Made by a program: the position numbers and the translations under genes | The notes under the pieces: generated by a model | The model's database searches: none | What the model saw: the letters and a program-made list of their open reading frames with translations, nothing else | What the model was told of the DNA's origin: nothing | Shown: one piece after another, positions 1 to 11,748 of the stretch | Layout of the letters: each line of letters begins with the position of its first letter | Position numbering within the stretch: the stretch's first letter is position 1 | Assembly: GCF_018812025.1 (NCBI RefSeq) | Contig: NC_063049.1 | Coordinates: 15,147,734-15,211,733, forward strand | From: Megalobrama amblycephala | Taxonomy: Eukaryota; Chordata; Actinopteri; Cypriniformes; Xenocyprididae | Length of the DNA stretch: 64,000 nucleotides | Direction of reading: 5' to 3'

Positions 1-189
1 CTAAGACAAATGCTGACTGAATAATTGAAGGTTGAGCACACAAGCTCATTGGCTTCTGATACAGCAGGAACCAATCAGCTGTGCCCTATTGAGATTGATG
101 TGATTGCAGCAGATTGAGTTAAGAACCTATCAGCCTGTGCCATCTAGAGTTTCATGACAGAACTTTGTAATAAAACCAATGTTAATACT

Positions 190-505
190 CACATAGAAAG
201 CAAAAACAACACAACCTCTGCATCCGTTGTCAGGCCTTCCCGCTTAGGTCTCTCCAGCGCTGGAAAGCTTTTCTAACGCGGGTCCTAAAGCTCTTGTCTG
301 ATCATAACCCTTCTTTTTCCAGTAATATTCCTCTGACCTTTTCTCTTTTGTAATGTCTCTCAGCCATCTCTCTTTCTACAGTCTTTCTTCAAATAATGTC
401 CCTCTTGCTCTCTCCTCCCCCATCATGAGTGGAAATACAAGTGTGTTGTGGTGCTCGGTCCAATCCACTTTCAACAGTTTTTCTCAGAAATCGCTTACTC
501 CACCT
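190..505 (-). mobile_element. Partial copy of a TTAA-flanked non-autonomous element
   Basis: The end at 459-505 matches, in inverse orientation, the terminal repeat of the element at 19974-21619 (shared core TTTCTCAGAAATCGCTTACT). Sequence at 200-300 also matches inner sequence of that element, including the stretch around GCTCTTGTCTGATC / AGCTTTAGGACCCGC. The base group after the terminus is TTAT rather than TTAA. Only one end is visible; the other would lie left of about 190 or is lost. It has no coding content. Confidence 0.55.
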
Positions 506-1465
506 TTATGGCATGTTATCAAGTTTTGCTTAGTATCAGAATGTTCTCAGAATCTCTCAGAGCCCAACAGAACATAAAGCATCAGTAAACCGAACAAAGT
601 GACACCAGACCTCACTGAAATCACAGCTGCCTCCCATGTGACGTTGAACATTAGAACTTAAAAAGTACAGGCTCATTCTCCTCTTCATTACATAATTATA
701 CCCTTGATGTTTAAAAACTGTAATCATGTTGCTCCTCAATCCCTAATGAAAAAAGGAGGGAAGAGCTCAGGCTTGCCTCCACAATATACAGTTTAAAGAG
801 CTGAAAGCAAGACACTAAATCCCACATGGATGCACCGATTACCACTCACAATGCAGCGCTGTGCGTCACATCGGCAAAATAACCGCATGTATGAGCCTGA
901 AAGGGCAGACCACATTACCTGTGCTGTGATCTTCACAAAGTCTGAATGTCTATAGCAACACTTCCAATGTGCCAATCTGTTTGAGGCATGTAAACATGAG
1001 TAGAATTGCCCGCATTATGTAATTTCAAAATGATTTTCAATGCTGTCCTCACCTGTTGTTGTATTTGTGGTACTCTGTTTATGGTGAACTTTTCAAGTCT
1101 GCCTTTTTAAATTTTAAATATGGGTGTGTCCGCTGTCTTACTGAAGGTATGTGTTTATGAGCAGGGCATGTGGGTAATTGGCATGAAATACTTTTGGGAA
1201 GTTGACACATCCTTGCTAATTCTTTCTAATAATTATTCATGCAGCTTTAACCTCTATGAGACAAACGGACAATTTGGGGTTAGTCTACTTTTTTTAAAGA
1301 AAGACGTTAAGACTTTTATTCAGCATGAATGCATTGAATTGATTAAATAGATTATAATGTTACACAAAAATCAAATAAATGCTGTTCTTTTGAACTTTTT
1401 ATTCATCAAAAAAATCCTCAAAAAAATGTTATCACAGTTTCCACAAAAATAAAATAAAAATCAGC
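506..1465. other. Unannotated AT-rich stretch
   Basis: No convincing exon, RNA gene or paired repeat was seen. Short open frames here have no recognisable domains. Confidence 0.5.
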
Positions 1466-1620
1466 ATATTAGAATGATTTCTGAAGGATCATGTGACACT
1501 GAAGACTGGAGTAATGATACTGAAAATTCAGCTTTGCCATCACAGGAATCAATTTCATTTAAAAATACATTCAAATAGAAAACAGTTATTTGAAATTGTA
1601 ATATATTTCTCAATATTGCT
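1466..1620. repeat. Dispersed repeat, copy 1 of 4
   Basis: Contains the block TTCTGAAGGATCATGTGACAC followed by GACTGGAGTAATGATACTGA. The same block recurs, mostly reverse-complemented, near 44,530-44,640, 55,050-55,290 and 60,060-60,260. It is an abundant cyprinid interspersed repeat whose family name I cannot assign safely. It abuts the Tc1-like element at 1631. Confidence 0.7.
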
Positions 1621-1630
1621 GTTTTTACTA

Positions 1631-3175
1631 CAAACCCGATTCCAAAAAAGTTGGGACACTGTACAAATTGTGAATAAAAACAGAATGCAATGATGGGGAA
1701 GTTTCAAATTTCAATATTTTATTCAGAATACAACATAGATGACATATCAAATGTTTAAACTGAGAAAATGTATAATTTTAAGGGAAAAATAAGTTGATTT
1801 TAAATTTCATGGCATCAACACATCTCAAAAAAGTTGGGACAAGGCCATGTTTACCACTGTGTGGCATCCCCTCTTCTTATAACAGTCTGCAAACGTCTGG
1901 GGACTGAGGAGACAAGTTGCTCAAGTTTAGGAATAGGAATGTTGTCCCATTCTTGTCAAATACAGGCTTCTAGTTGCTCAACTGTCTTAGGTCTTCTTTG
2001 TCGCATCTTCCTCTTTATGATGCACCAAATGTTTTCTATGGGTGGAAGATCTGGACTGCAGGCTGGCCATTTCAGTACCCGGATCCTTCTTCTACGCAGC
2101 CATGATGTTGTAATTGATGCAGTATGTGGTCTGGCATTGTCATGTTGGAAAATGCAAGGTCTTCCCTGAAAGAGACGACGTCTGGATGGGAGCATATGTT
2201 GTTCTAGAACTTGGATATACCTTTCAGCATTGATGGTGCCTTTCCAGATGTGTAAGCTGCCCATGCCACACGCACTCATGCAACCCCATACCATCAGAGA
2301 TGCAGGCTTCTGAACTGAGCGCTGATAACAACTTGGGTTGTCCTTGTCCTCTTTAGTCTGGATGACATGGCGTCCCAGTTTTCCAAAAAGAACTTTAAAT
2401 TTTGATTCGTCTGACCACAGAACAGTTTTCCACTTTACCACAGTCCATTTTAAATGAGCCTTGGCCCAGAGAAAACGCCTGCGCTAATGGCTTATTTTTT
2501 GACCTATAGAGTTTTAGCCGGCAACGGCGAATGGCACGGTGGATTGTGTTCACCGACAATGTTTTCTGGAAGTATTCCTGAGCCCATGTTGTGATTTCCA
2601 TTACAGTAGCATTCCTGTATGTGATGCAGTGTCGTCTAAGGGCCCGAAGATCACTGGCATCCAGTATGGTTTTCCGGCCTTGACCCTTACGCACAGAGAT
2701 TGTTCCGGATTCTCTGAATCTTTGGATGATATTATGCACTGTAGATGATGATGATAACTTCAAACTCTTTGCAATTTTTCTCTCAGAAACCCCTTTCTGA
2801 TATTGCTCCAGTATTTTTCACCGCAGCATTGGGGGAATTGGTGATCCTCTGCCCATTTTGACTTCTGAGAGACACTGCCACTCTGAGAGGCTCTTTTTAT
2901 ACCCAATCATGTTGCCAATTGACCTAATAAGTTGCAAATTGGTCCTCCAGCTGTTCCTTATATGTACATTTAACTTTTCCGGCCTCTTATTGCTACCTGT
3001 CCAAACTTTTTTGGAATGTGTAGCTCTCATGAAATCCAAAATGAGCCAATATTTGGCATGACATTTCAAAATGTCTCACTTTTAACATTTGGTATGTTAT
3101 CTATATTCTATTGTGAATAAAATATAAGTTTATGAGATTTGTAAATTATTGCATTCTTTTTATTCACAATTTGAA
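1631..3175 (-). mobile_element. Tc1/mariner-like transposon, long inverted repeats, right end truncated
   Basis: The left end (TA at 1629-1630, then CAAACCCGATTCC...) carries an inverted repeat of roughly 190-200 bp. It pairs with about 2,990-3,175 (for example CAAATGTTTAAACTGAGAAA against the region near 3,085). The outermost 30-35 bp expected at the right end, ending in the complement of AAAAAAGTTGGGAC, is absent. The element encloses a broken minus-strand transposase. It belongs to the same family as 3917-5470 but in opposite orientation. Confidence 0.85.
1851..2856 (-). pseudogene. Tc1-like transposase relic (DDE family)
   Basis: The transposase would cut and paste the surrounding element. 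It starts as MGRGSPIPPMLR at 2856. An in-frame TGA at about 2818-2820 interrupts the N-terminal helix-turn-helix (paired-like) region, which continues with STVHNIIQRFRESG and the AT-hook-like VRKGQGRKT. A frameshift near 2,480-2,490 precedes the catalytic half, with LWSDESKF (first Asp), FQHDNARPHTA (second Asp) and SPDLPPIENIW (Glu). A second TGA at about 1956 precedes the C-terminal part, which ends at 1851. Length is normal for the family (about 335 codons) but two stops and one shift make it inactive. Family assignment is secure; activity is excluded unless the sequence is wrong. Confidence 0.85.
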
Positions 3176-3916
3176 TTTGTATTTTACCATTAACAATTAT
3201 AGTAAGATATACACTTTGACTTATATATTCATATAAAATTTAATTTAAAATACTGATGTAGATAAAAAGTGTTCATGGTCATGTTATGTATCAACTACCC
3301 GTTTATCCAAATCTTCTACCTTTCATTATATCATAGTTTTATTAGTAATGTCATAGATGCCTAAAGCAGTATCATATTATCTCATTTGTTTATGAATCAG
3401 TATATTTGTGTCTGAATGTTTGAAGTGTGACATGATGCCTCACATGAAAGTGTGACTAAGCGTTAGAGTGAAGTTAAAGTAGCAGTGGATCCTTATGACT
3501 GCATGTCATGAGCTCTGTGAGTCTATCAGAGAGTGCCAGCATCTGCTATGATAGTGTGGATGTGATTGAGACTGTCTTCAGGAGTTTGCACGGCTCCAAG
3601 TGCCCGAGGCACAGACATTCATAAAGCGCCTCTCACAGACACGCGGTTACTAACAAACAAACGACTCTGGAAACAGACAGCAGCCACATATACAAACGCT
3701 CATCTGCAACACAGTGGGACCCAGAAAATTTGCACATCAAGTATGAAAACCTTGAAAGATTCAATATATTAATTTAAGAAGATCCAAGGTCAACCAACAC
3801 TCATCAGATTCATAAAGAAACAGGCAAATCAATAATACGCAAGTTCATGTAACCAACACTAAAACACAATTATGACGAAATGATCACTTTAGACACAAGA
3901 GTGGAAAAGCAAAATA
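3176..3916. other. Spacer between two related Tc1-like relics
   Basis: AT-rich. It has no recognisable gene. The ORF at 3566-3772 lacks any known domain. Confidence 0.5.
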
Positions 3917-5470
3917 CAACCCGAATTCCAGAAATGTTGGGACATTTTTTTTTTTTATTTGAATAAAATAAAAACTAAAGGAGTTTCAAATCGCATGAGC
4001 CAATATTTTATTCACAAGAGAACATAGATAACATAACAAATGTTTAAACTGAGAAATGTTACACTTTTATCCATTAAATGAACTCATTTCAAATTTAATG
4101 CCTGCTACAGGTCTCAAAAAAGTTGGTGTGGGGGCAACAAATGGCTGAAAATGCAAGACATTTTGAAAAGATTCAGCTGGGAGAACATCTAGCAACTAAT
4201 TAAGATAATTGATATCAGGTCTGTAACATGATTAGCTACAAAAGGGATGTCTTAGAGAGGCAGAGTCTCTCAGAAGTAAAGATGGGCAGCTGTGAAAGGG
4301 TGCGTAAAAAGATTGTCGAATACTTTAAAAACAATGTTCTTCAATGTCAAATTGCAAAGGCATTGCAATTCTCATCATCTACAGTGCATAACATCATCAA
4401 AAGATTCAGAGAAACTGGAAAAATCTCTGTGCGTAAGGGACAAGGCAGAATACCTTTATTGGATCCCCGTGGTCTTCGGGCCCTCAGACGAAACCGCATC
4501 ACTCATCGGCATGATTGTGTCAATGACATTTCTAAATGGGCCCAGGAATACTTCCAGAAACCACTGTCGGTAAACACAATCCGCCGTGCCATCTGCAGAT
4601 GCCAACTAAAGCTCTATCACGCAAAAAGGAAGCCATATGTGAACATGGTAGAGAAGCGCAGTCGTGTCCTGTGGGCCAAGGCTCATTTAAAACAGACTGT
4701 TTCAAAGTGGAAAAGTGTTTTATGGTCAGACGAGTCCAAATTTGACATTCTTGTTGGATATCATGGATGCCGTGTCCTCCGGGCTAAAGAAGAGGGAGAC
4801 CTTCCAGCGTGTTATCAGCGCTCAGTTCAAAAGCCAGCATCTCTGATGGTATGGGGGTGCATACGGGCAGCTTGTATGTTTTGGAAGGCACTATGAATGC
4901 TGAAAAGTATATAAAGGTTTTAGAGCAACATATGCTCCCCTCCAGACAACGTCTATTTCAGGGAAGGCCTTGTGCATTTCAGCAGGACAATGCAAAACCA
5001 CATACTGCAGCTATTACAACAGCATGGCTTCGTCAAAAGAGTCCGGGTGCTGAATTGGCCTGCCTGCAGTCCAGATCTTTCACCTATAGAGAACATTTGG
5101 TGCATCATTAAACGAAACATACGTCAAAGACGACCACAAACTCTTCAGCAGCAGAAAACCTATATCAGGCAAGAATGGGACCAAATTCCAACACCAAAAC
5201 TCCAGAAACTCATAACCTCGATGCCCAGACATCTTCAAACTCTTTTGAAAAGAAGAGAAGATGCTACACCATGGTAAACATGCCCCCGTCCCAACTATTT
5301 TGAGACCTGTAGCAGGCATCAAATTTGAAACGAGCTCATTTTGTGCATAAAATTGTAAAATTTCTCAGTTTAAACATTTGTTATGTTATCTATGTTCTAT
5401 TGTGAATAAACTATTGGCTCATATGATTTGAAAGTCTTTTAGTTTTCATTTTATTCGAATTTAAAAAAGG
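3917..5470 (+). mobile_element. Tc1/mariner-like transposon, long inverted repeats, right tip lost
   Basis: Begins after TA at 3915-3916 with CAACCCGAATTCCAG. Left inverted repeat about 3,917-4,060 pairs with about 5,330-5,465 (AACATAACAAATGTTTAAAC against its complement near 5,370). The outermost ~25 bp of the right repeat is missing, as in the sibling at 1631-3175. It carries a plus-strand transposase. Confidence 0.85.
4282..5277 (+). pseudogene. Tc1-like transposase relic, two frameshifts
   Basis: Starts [10 protein letters not shown]; the first M at 4228 adds 18 residues not expected in the family. The N-terminal DNA-binding region reads on through [15 protein letters not shown] and VRKGQGRIP, then LWSDESKF carries the first catalytic Asp. 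A frameshift near 4,866 moves the frame to [12 protein letters not shown] and FQQDNAKPHTAA (second Asp). A second shift near 5,035 leads to SPDLSPIENIW (catalytic Glu) and the end DATPW. All catalytic residues survive, so decay is by indels only. Close relative of the relic at 1851-2856. Confidence 0.87.
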
Positions 5471-5932
5471 TCCTACAAAAGGTTTACACGCATCCAAGGC
5501 CAAAAATCACTTAAAATCTCACAGTGTCTGAAACGGTTACATAAAGCATTCAGTCTCTCTAAACCCCTCCTTTTTGGACTGATTGGTCAGATGGCCCAGT
5601 CAGTTGTGATTGGTCTATTGCTTACAGCACATATTGGAAACAAAATGCCTATTACCAGATCTGAATTTCACCTCTGGAAGATTCCTCAGCATTTGTAAAC
5701 GCAGTGATACAAACAGTAACGATGGTGACGGTTTTTCCATATCAATACAATCCCAAGTCCTCACCTCTTTGAAGTGCATGCAAAGTGGATTTGCTTTCGC
5801 AGCACAGAAGAGAGCATCTTCTCGACATGTTGACAACATGAACCAAACTCTTCCAGGCTTCATAGGGGCACTTTAAGTTTGTTTACGGCAGTGTTTTGTT
5901 TTTTGAAACTAAGAAAGCATCTGTCAAGCAAC
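5471..5932. other. Unannotated spacer
   Basis: Opposing ORFs at 5610-5876 and 5615-5863 mirror each other and show no domain. I see no gene here. Confidence 0.45.
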
Positions 5933-6266
5933 TACATACACAGTAAAGTCCCCAGAGTTAAATCAACTCTGCTCAGAGTACATTTGGTCCCTCTCTAAAT
6001 AGTGTTAAAGTAACACTGAAACAGAGTTAAAGCTAATGAGATAATTAAGCAATTAATAAGGCTGTTCTTGTGTTTCTCTTTTCTTTAGTGATTCTGCTTG
6101 TTAACAGCAGGTGTTCATCACTAATGCACAATCATCACTTAATTAATTGCTTAATTATCTCATTAACTTTAACTCTGCTTCAGTGTTATTTTAACACTAT
6201 TTAGAGAGGGACCATATGTACTCTGAGCAGAGTTGATTTAACTCTGGAGATTTTGCTGTGTATGTA
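5933..6266. mobile_element. Palindromic MITE (~334 bp)
   Basis: The two ends (TACATACACAGTAAA... and ...TTTTGCTGTGTATGTA) are inverted copies over about 130 bp, including GAGTTAAATCAACTCTG and GCTCAGAGTACAT. The short centre contains TTAACAGCAGGTGTTCATCA. It has no coding capacity and would depend on a transposase encoded elsewhere. The superfamily is undetermined because target duplications are not clear. Confidence 0.85.
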
Positions 6267-8223
6267 ATTTAACATATGATGCAGGCCTAGACTGGTCTTG
6301 AGAGATATGTGAGACTGAAACTTCTTGAGTGCAGGAGAAAAGAATTTTTACAAATGCTAGTTGTGATTTTGCAGACTTGAGCTGATGAGTCAAGATGAGT
6401 CACAGACAGAGCCTCAAACTAGCTGCTTTTTAGTACACAGGCCGTGTGAACTGATTTATACAAAAAAAAATAAAAAATTCTAACAACCCCAGTCTATGAT
6501 GTGTCAATATCATAAATTTTATTGGTCATACTTGTCTTGTCATACTTGTAATATCACATAAAGTTTATCATGTCTGAGACTGCAGAACAGATATGCTGCC
6601 TAAACTTTGGAGCCAAGTTATATAGTATCAAGCTTTAAGACATACTGTTAAATAGACAGTGTCACAGCAATCGTGAATATTTTAAAATGTAATAATTACT
6701 ATCATAGACATGGACATTGAATCTTGAATTAGAAAATAAATATTTGGAAAATTAATTTTGACTATTAGTGTGTATTTCCTAATTTTAGAGGTACAGAAGT
6801 TTAAAAAAAAATTAACATGTGTATTAAATGATCATTTATTAATAAGATTTAATAAGCTCAGATTAATTTATGGCTCCAATGAGACCCTGTAACTAATAAG
6901 TCTTATCCAGTATTAACGGATTTGACACTTATTTTTGACACATGTGCTTTAAAACAAACATCTCTGGCTTCCTGATTTCTGCAAAATTAAGAAATGTGAT
7001 GCACAAATAGATACATTAATTAATTTGTTTGTTGAGAGGTATACATATGGTTAAAACAACTTTTTTTTTTTCAATCAGCAGCATTTGATACATTATACAT
7101 GTAGATTTTGTTTGAGTATTAAGCTGAAACTGCAGTTTTACCTGATCTGACGATTAAAATGATTGTTATTCGTGTAACGTAATGTTTTCAGATTGATGTA
7201 GTCATAACAAGTTATGTTAAATAAAAATGTTACCAAATGCACCACGTTTTTTCAGGCCGTCTGAAAAAACATTTTTACAGTGCAGTTTCCTGGCACTTTA
7301 GTTTCTGTCTTTAGGTGATTAGGATTATCAAAGCCAGCAATAGTTCAGGCATTTTAGTGTTACTAAAATGAAACCTTTTAAGCTAAAACTTCGTTTTATG
7401 TGTCAATGACTTTAGAAAGGCAATGCATTATAAAGTCAGCTGACTTTATAACACTTTAATTCCTTCTGGAAAGGCACCAGCCAGACAAAATCTAGCGTTC
7501 ACATTTAATACATATTTTTTTTTAACATCAGATGAGTTTAAACATGCATGCATCAGATTCATGACACATCTCTTTTCAGGGTGGTTTGGAAATTCCTGTA
7601 GTTCCTTCCTAAAGTTGTATTGTCATCTGTCCCAATATAGATCTGTAGTTTACAGTTTCCTGCAGGCACGACCGGCATAGAGAGGCATTTCCGACCATTT
7701 TTCACTCTTTACTGAGGAATGGGGAGATGGTGTAAAGACAGAGCAGGCCTGTCCAACTAACTAGCCCATGACTGGACAGTTGAGAGCATCTCACAGGACA
7801 ACTAGCACATGGAGTTCGTGTGAGCTCTGCTTCAAAACACACTACAAACACCTCAGTCAAAACACTCTTCTAGAGGTGTGTCTTCTCTTCTCATTAGACT
7901 TATCGCTCATGAACGAGTAAACACTGCATTTAGCTGTTTTGTATTGAATATTTTCTTTAAAAGCGTTTTCTAAGCATTTATTTATTACTCACAGCAGGTC
8001 TAGTATTTTTGCCTTGTGCAGACTTCAGAGAAGTTAATGAGACATTGATAACTGGATCATTGACGAATAAGGTTTTTAAAAGTGTACAAAAAAAAAAAAA
8101 CATAATGGAGATATAATTAATTTTGAAGTTTTATTAAGTGTTAACAATGAGATTATGTGGTTTTTACAATCAATTAACACTGCTTTTGTCATTTTTTACA
8201 AGATGGACAAAATTTGCCACCAA
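6267..8223. other. Unannotated AT-rich intergenic stretch
   Basis: No gene is supported. Two small features stand out: a hairpin at 7245-7269 (GTTTTTTCAG / CTGAAAAAAC, 5-base loop) and a perfect 24-bp palindrome at 7428-7451. Confidence 0.5.
7428..7451. repeat. Perfect 24-bp palindrome
   Basis: Each 12-base half (TTATAAAGTCAG) is the exact reverse complement of the other, with CAGCTG at the centre. No adjacent gene explains it. Confidence 0.8.
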
Positions 8224-9491
8224 AAAAGTCATTCGGTTAACCAAAATTTCGGTTTTACCAAATGACACTTTTGGTAATACCGAATGACGATATTTTCAAA
8301 CAATGCAAACTGATATCTAGCAAAAGGGTCAATTAATCATTTTATATCTAATACAAGTTTTTAAAATATTACAACATTTTCCATGTTTTATAGCGGTTGT
8401 ACCGAATGACCTGATGTTTCGGGACATGCGTATGAGCAAGTGAAAACATTAATTTTTCAAATAGTTAACAGAGCGTCAATAGGTGTGTTCGACATCGACT
8501 GCAGCTGGATGTAACCAATCGGCGAGAGTAGCCGCATACAGGCGGGGAGGAACCGCGAAGTCGGACACTTTCTGCTTCTCATAGTGACGCTTGTGCTGCA
8601 TTTGCATACTTTATAACAGCTGAAGTGATATAAATGCAACATTTTACTAATACACCGATGTTTCAGAGACATTTTCATTTAATGCTTTATGTCCTGCTTA
8701 CAGCATCTGTTTTATAAAGTTCAACATAAGCATATATTATTTAAATTCCAATGTAGTGGGGTCTATGTTTTTTTATCACTTTTATTTTGATAAACACGAC
8801 ACAATATAACATTGCAACTACATGAAAAGAGCTTTAACAGTTATAAAAACAGATTTTTGAGCATTAGTGGAGCTGAAGGCGTGAAAATAAACACGAAACA
8901 CACGTGATCGTTGTCATGCGGTGAATTCGGCCAATCATGAAACAGTTGTGTCGTCATCAGCGCTCGTGCAGCTCCTCTTGAGAAACTGCACTGGCTAACT
9001 CAGGCGGCTGATCTTGAATCGCTCTTGCGGTACTTTGAAGCCATACGTCACAGTCACATGGCGTCGGCGCTGTCTCAAGTCAGACAAAATTTCTTACCGA
9101 CATGCATTGCTTTAAGTCAGCCGCCGATCGGTCTGTGCAGCGCTGCATCAAGTCGAACAAGCCTAATTACTTCACTTCATGACCATGTGGTCCTTTGCAG
9201 GTGTCTGAATGATGTCACATCCTGTCACATGATATTGACCACATGACTTGATCCAAAATGGTTCCTTTATATTGGTTACTCCAAATGACATCAATGAAAT
9301 GGAGCAGTTCTTTCTCATAACAAAGCGACGACTTCTACACATAATTTTAATACCATTTTGCACTATGTTAATTATGATGTTATAAAATCATGCCAGAATA
9401 AAAAATATATACATTTATTACATTTTAAGATATTTTAATCACAAATGAAATGGCTGTATTGGCCTTTGGACGGTTAAACCGAATGACTTTT
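8224..9491. mobile_element. Inverted-repeat DNA element with CATTCGGTT termini
   Basis: The left terminus AAAAGTCATTCGGTTAACC at about 8225 is matched by its complement GGTTAAACCGAATGACTTTT at 9472-9491. Further ACCGAATGAC copies lie at about 8,278 and 8,400. No transposase is seen. It appears to host a second element at 8480-9165. Confidence 0.65.
8480..9165. mobile_element. Nested inverted-repeat element (TAGGTGTGTTCGAC... termini)
   Basis: The left end TAGGTGTGTTCGACATCGAC and the right end (complement of TAGGCTTGTTCGACTTGATG) are imperfect inverted repeats of about 25 bp that continue with GC-rich matches (GCAGC). The interior is richer in CpG than its surroundings. No coding region is recognised. 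Confidence 0.6.
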
Positions 9492-10042
9492 GATACTTCA
9501 AAATCTTTAAAATACCTTTATATGTAGCAAAATATAATTAAAACCTTTTGGATTCAATAAAAGAGATCTAATTGTACTACCTTACATACTTTGAATATCA
9601 TATCTTTGTTTTTTTATATTATGGTTAGTTCACCCAAAAATGAAAATTATGTCATTAATGACTCACCCTCATGTCGTTCCAAACCCGTAAGACCTCCGTT
9701 CATCTTCAGAACACAGTTTAAGATATTTTAGATTTAGTCCGAGAGCTTTCTGTCCCTCCATTGAAAATGTATGTATGGTATACTGTCCATGTCCAGAAAG
9801 GTAATAAAAACATCATCAAAGTAGTCCATGTGACATCAGTGGGTTAGTTAGAAGATTTTGAAGCATCGAAAATACATTTTGGTCCAAAAATAACAAAAAC
9901 TACGACTTTATTCAGCATTGTATTCTCTTCCGGAATCAATTCCATCGAATTGATTCCATTGAATCCTTTCATCTGTCGACGTTGGTAATGCACTTTTACG
10001 TCGTTGTTTTGGTGATTAGGACATCCGCGACATGAACACTTA

Positions 10043-11346
10043 AGGGGGTCGCACACCGGACGCGAAGCTCGGCGCCGTGCCGCGCAGCGCCACGCCGCGT
10101 CTCAGGTATCTCACACCGGACGCGCACATTCTATACGCGCGAGCTCAATTTTGAATCGGCTTCTGACAGAAGAGCTGCACAATGAGTTCTTACTTTATTT
10201 ATTATTAATTTTTTTATTTGTATTGAATAATAGCTGACTTTTGAAGGTTCATTAATGAAGATCACATTATGTCTGTTATTGTTTTGTTGTATCGGTTGTC
10301 TAGGCAACTATGTTACATTGTAGCAATATTATTTAACTAACGTTAACTAGCTAGTCCGAGTAAAAACGTTAGCAAAACAAGTTATTTCGGTAACACTTTA
10401 CAATAAAGTTTCATTTGTTATCATAGTTAATGTATTAGGTTAACTAACATGAACTATGAGCATTTGTTACAGTATTTATTAAGCTTTGTTAACTTAATGT
10501 TAGTTAAAAAACAGTTGTTCTTTGTTCATGTTAGTTCAGTGCATTAACTAATGTTAAATACAACTTTGATTTTAATAATGTATTAGTAAATGTTGTAATT
10601 AACTTAAACAAAGATTAATAAAGGCTGTATAAGTGCAGTTCATTATTAGTTCATGATAACTAATGTATAATAATATATAATATATTTAATATTTCGTATT
10701 TTGTGGGGATTTCACAGTACTAAAGAATATTAACTTCTAAATTATGCAGTATTCAACAGACATAATTACATTATATTATATATTTATCCAATGTAGACTA
10801 TGAAGGTTTTTGAATGCCCTGTTTTTTATGTCCTCCTCAAACAGATCAAATATTGACGGACAACAAAAAAACTGCTGCACTGCTACTTTTACGTCGAAGG
10901 CTGAAAAATAGAGGCAATCAAATTTGCCTGTGCTTTGTTATTTCGCATCACTGAGGTTAGTGTATGGAAAAATGGCACAAAAGAGCAAAATAATATATTA
11001 GAAAGGGCTACGTTTATTATACATTTTCCCCAAATATGTTTAGACCTTACTCAAGCTGTTGAACTCAGAATGTAAAACAAGTGTATCTTGTAGCACAGGG
11101 TGAAATCAGTATGTACATTGACGATTTGAGGGAAATATAATATAAATTTAATATAAAACCTTGAAATGGCGCTCTGTGGCACGGCAGGATTTTGAACAAC
11201 TTCCTGAGTCGTAGCTGGGCGCCGCGGACAGGCGCCGAATGTCGCCGCCGGTGTGCGTACTCTCATAGAAAACAATGTGTTCGAATTTTAAAGACGTGGC
11301 GCGGCGCTGCATGGCGCCGAGCTTCGCGTCCGGTGTGCGACCCCCT
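10043..11346. mobile_element. Nested DNA element, Harbinger-like by 3-bp TTA duplication
   Basis: Terminal inverted repeats of about 45 bp begin AGGGGGTCGCACACCGGACG and end with the complement. They contain GAAGCTCGGCGCC. TTA occurs on both sides (10040-10042 and 11347-11349), as in PIF/Harbinger elements, which target TWA. Ends are CpG-rich and the core is AT-rich. No transposase is readable, so it is non-autonomous or decayed. Confidence 0.7.
10389..10670. repeat. GGTAACACTTTAC-family repeat, truncated copy
   Basis: Starts GGTAACACTTTACAATAA and continues with alternating GTTAACTAACATGAACTA-type sequence, as in the complete copy at 32893-33165. The far terminal repeat is missing. It lies inside the Harbinger-like element, giving three nesting levels here. 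Confidence 0.7.
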
Positions 11347-11748
11347 TTACGCACCGTTTTAAAAAAATATAGCAATACCAAAATACAAACAATGTAGAAT
11401 TGCTTGAATACAGCGTCTGATGACAACAGACAGGGAAGAGAATACAATGCTGAATAAAGTCGTAGTTTTTGTTATTTTTGGACCAAAATGTATTTTTGAT
11501 GCTTCAAAAACTTCTAACTAACCCACTGATATCACATGGACTACTTTGATGATGTTTTTATTACCTTTCTGGACATGGACAGTCTACCGTACATACATTT
11601 TCAATGGAGGGACAGAAAGCTCTCGGACGAAATCTAAAATATCTTAAACTGTGTTTCGAAGATGAAAGGAGGTTTTACGGGTTTGGAACGACATGAGGGT
11701 GAGTCATTAATGACATAATTTTCATTTTTGGGTGAACTAACCCTTTAA

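Larger units (their letters stand above)
9621..11744. mobile_element. TTCACCC-family inverted-repeat element, interrupted
   Basis: The left arm (GGTTAGTTCACCCAAAAATG, 9623 onward) and the right arm ending at 11744 are long inverted repeats of a few hundred bp, with matched CATGTCGTTCCAAACCCGTA and its complement. The right end is followed by TTAA (11745-11748); the left flank is degenerate. The arms are split by a separate element at 10043-11346. This family recurs at least eight times in the window. Confidence 0.8.

Noticed and set aside
9025..9246. ORF with MRYFEAIRHSHMASALSQVR
   Set aside because: It falls across the end of the nested inverted-repeat element and matches nothing recognisable.
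11051..11447. Overlapping minus ORFs with Ala/Pro/Arg-rich text
   Set aside because: Produced by the CpG-rich terminal repeat of the Harbinger-like element.
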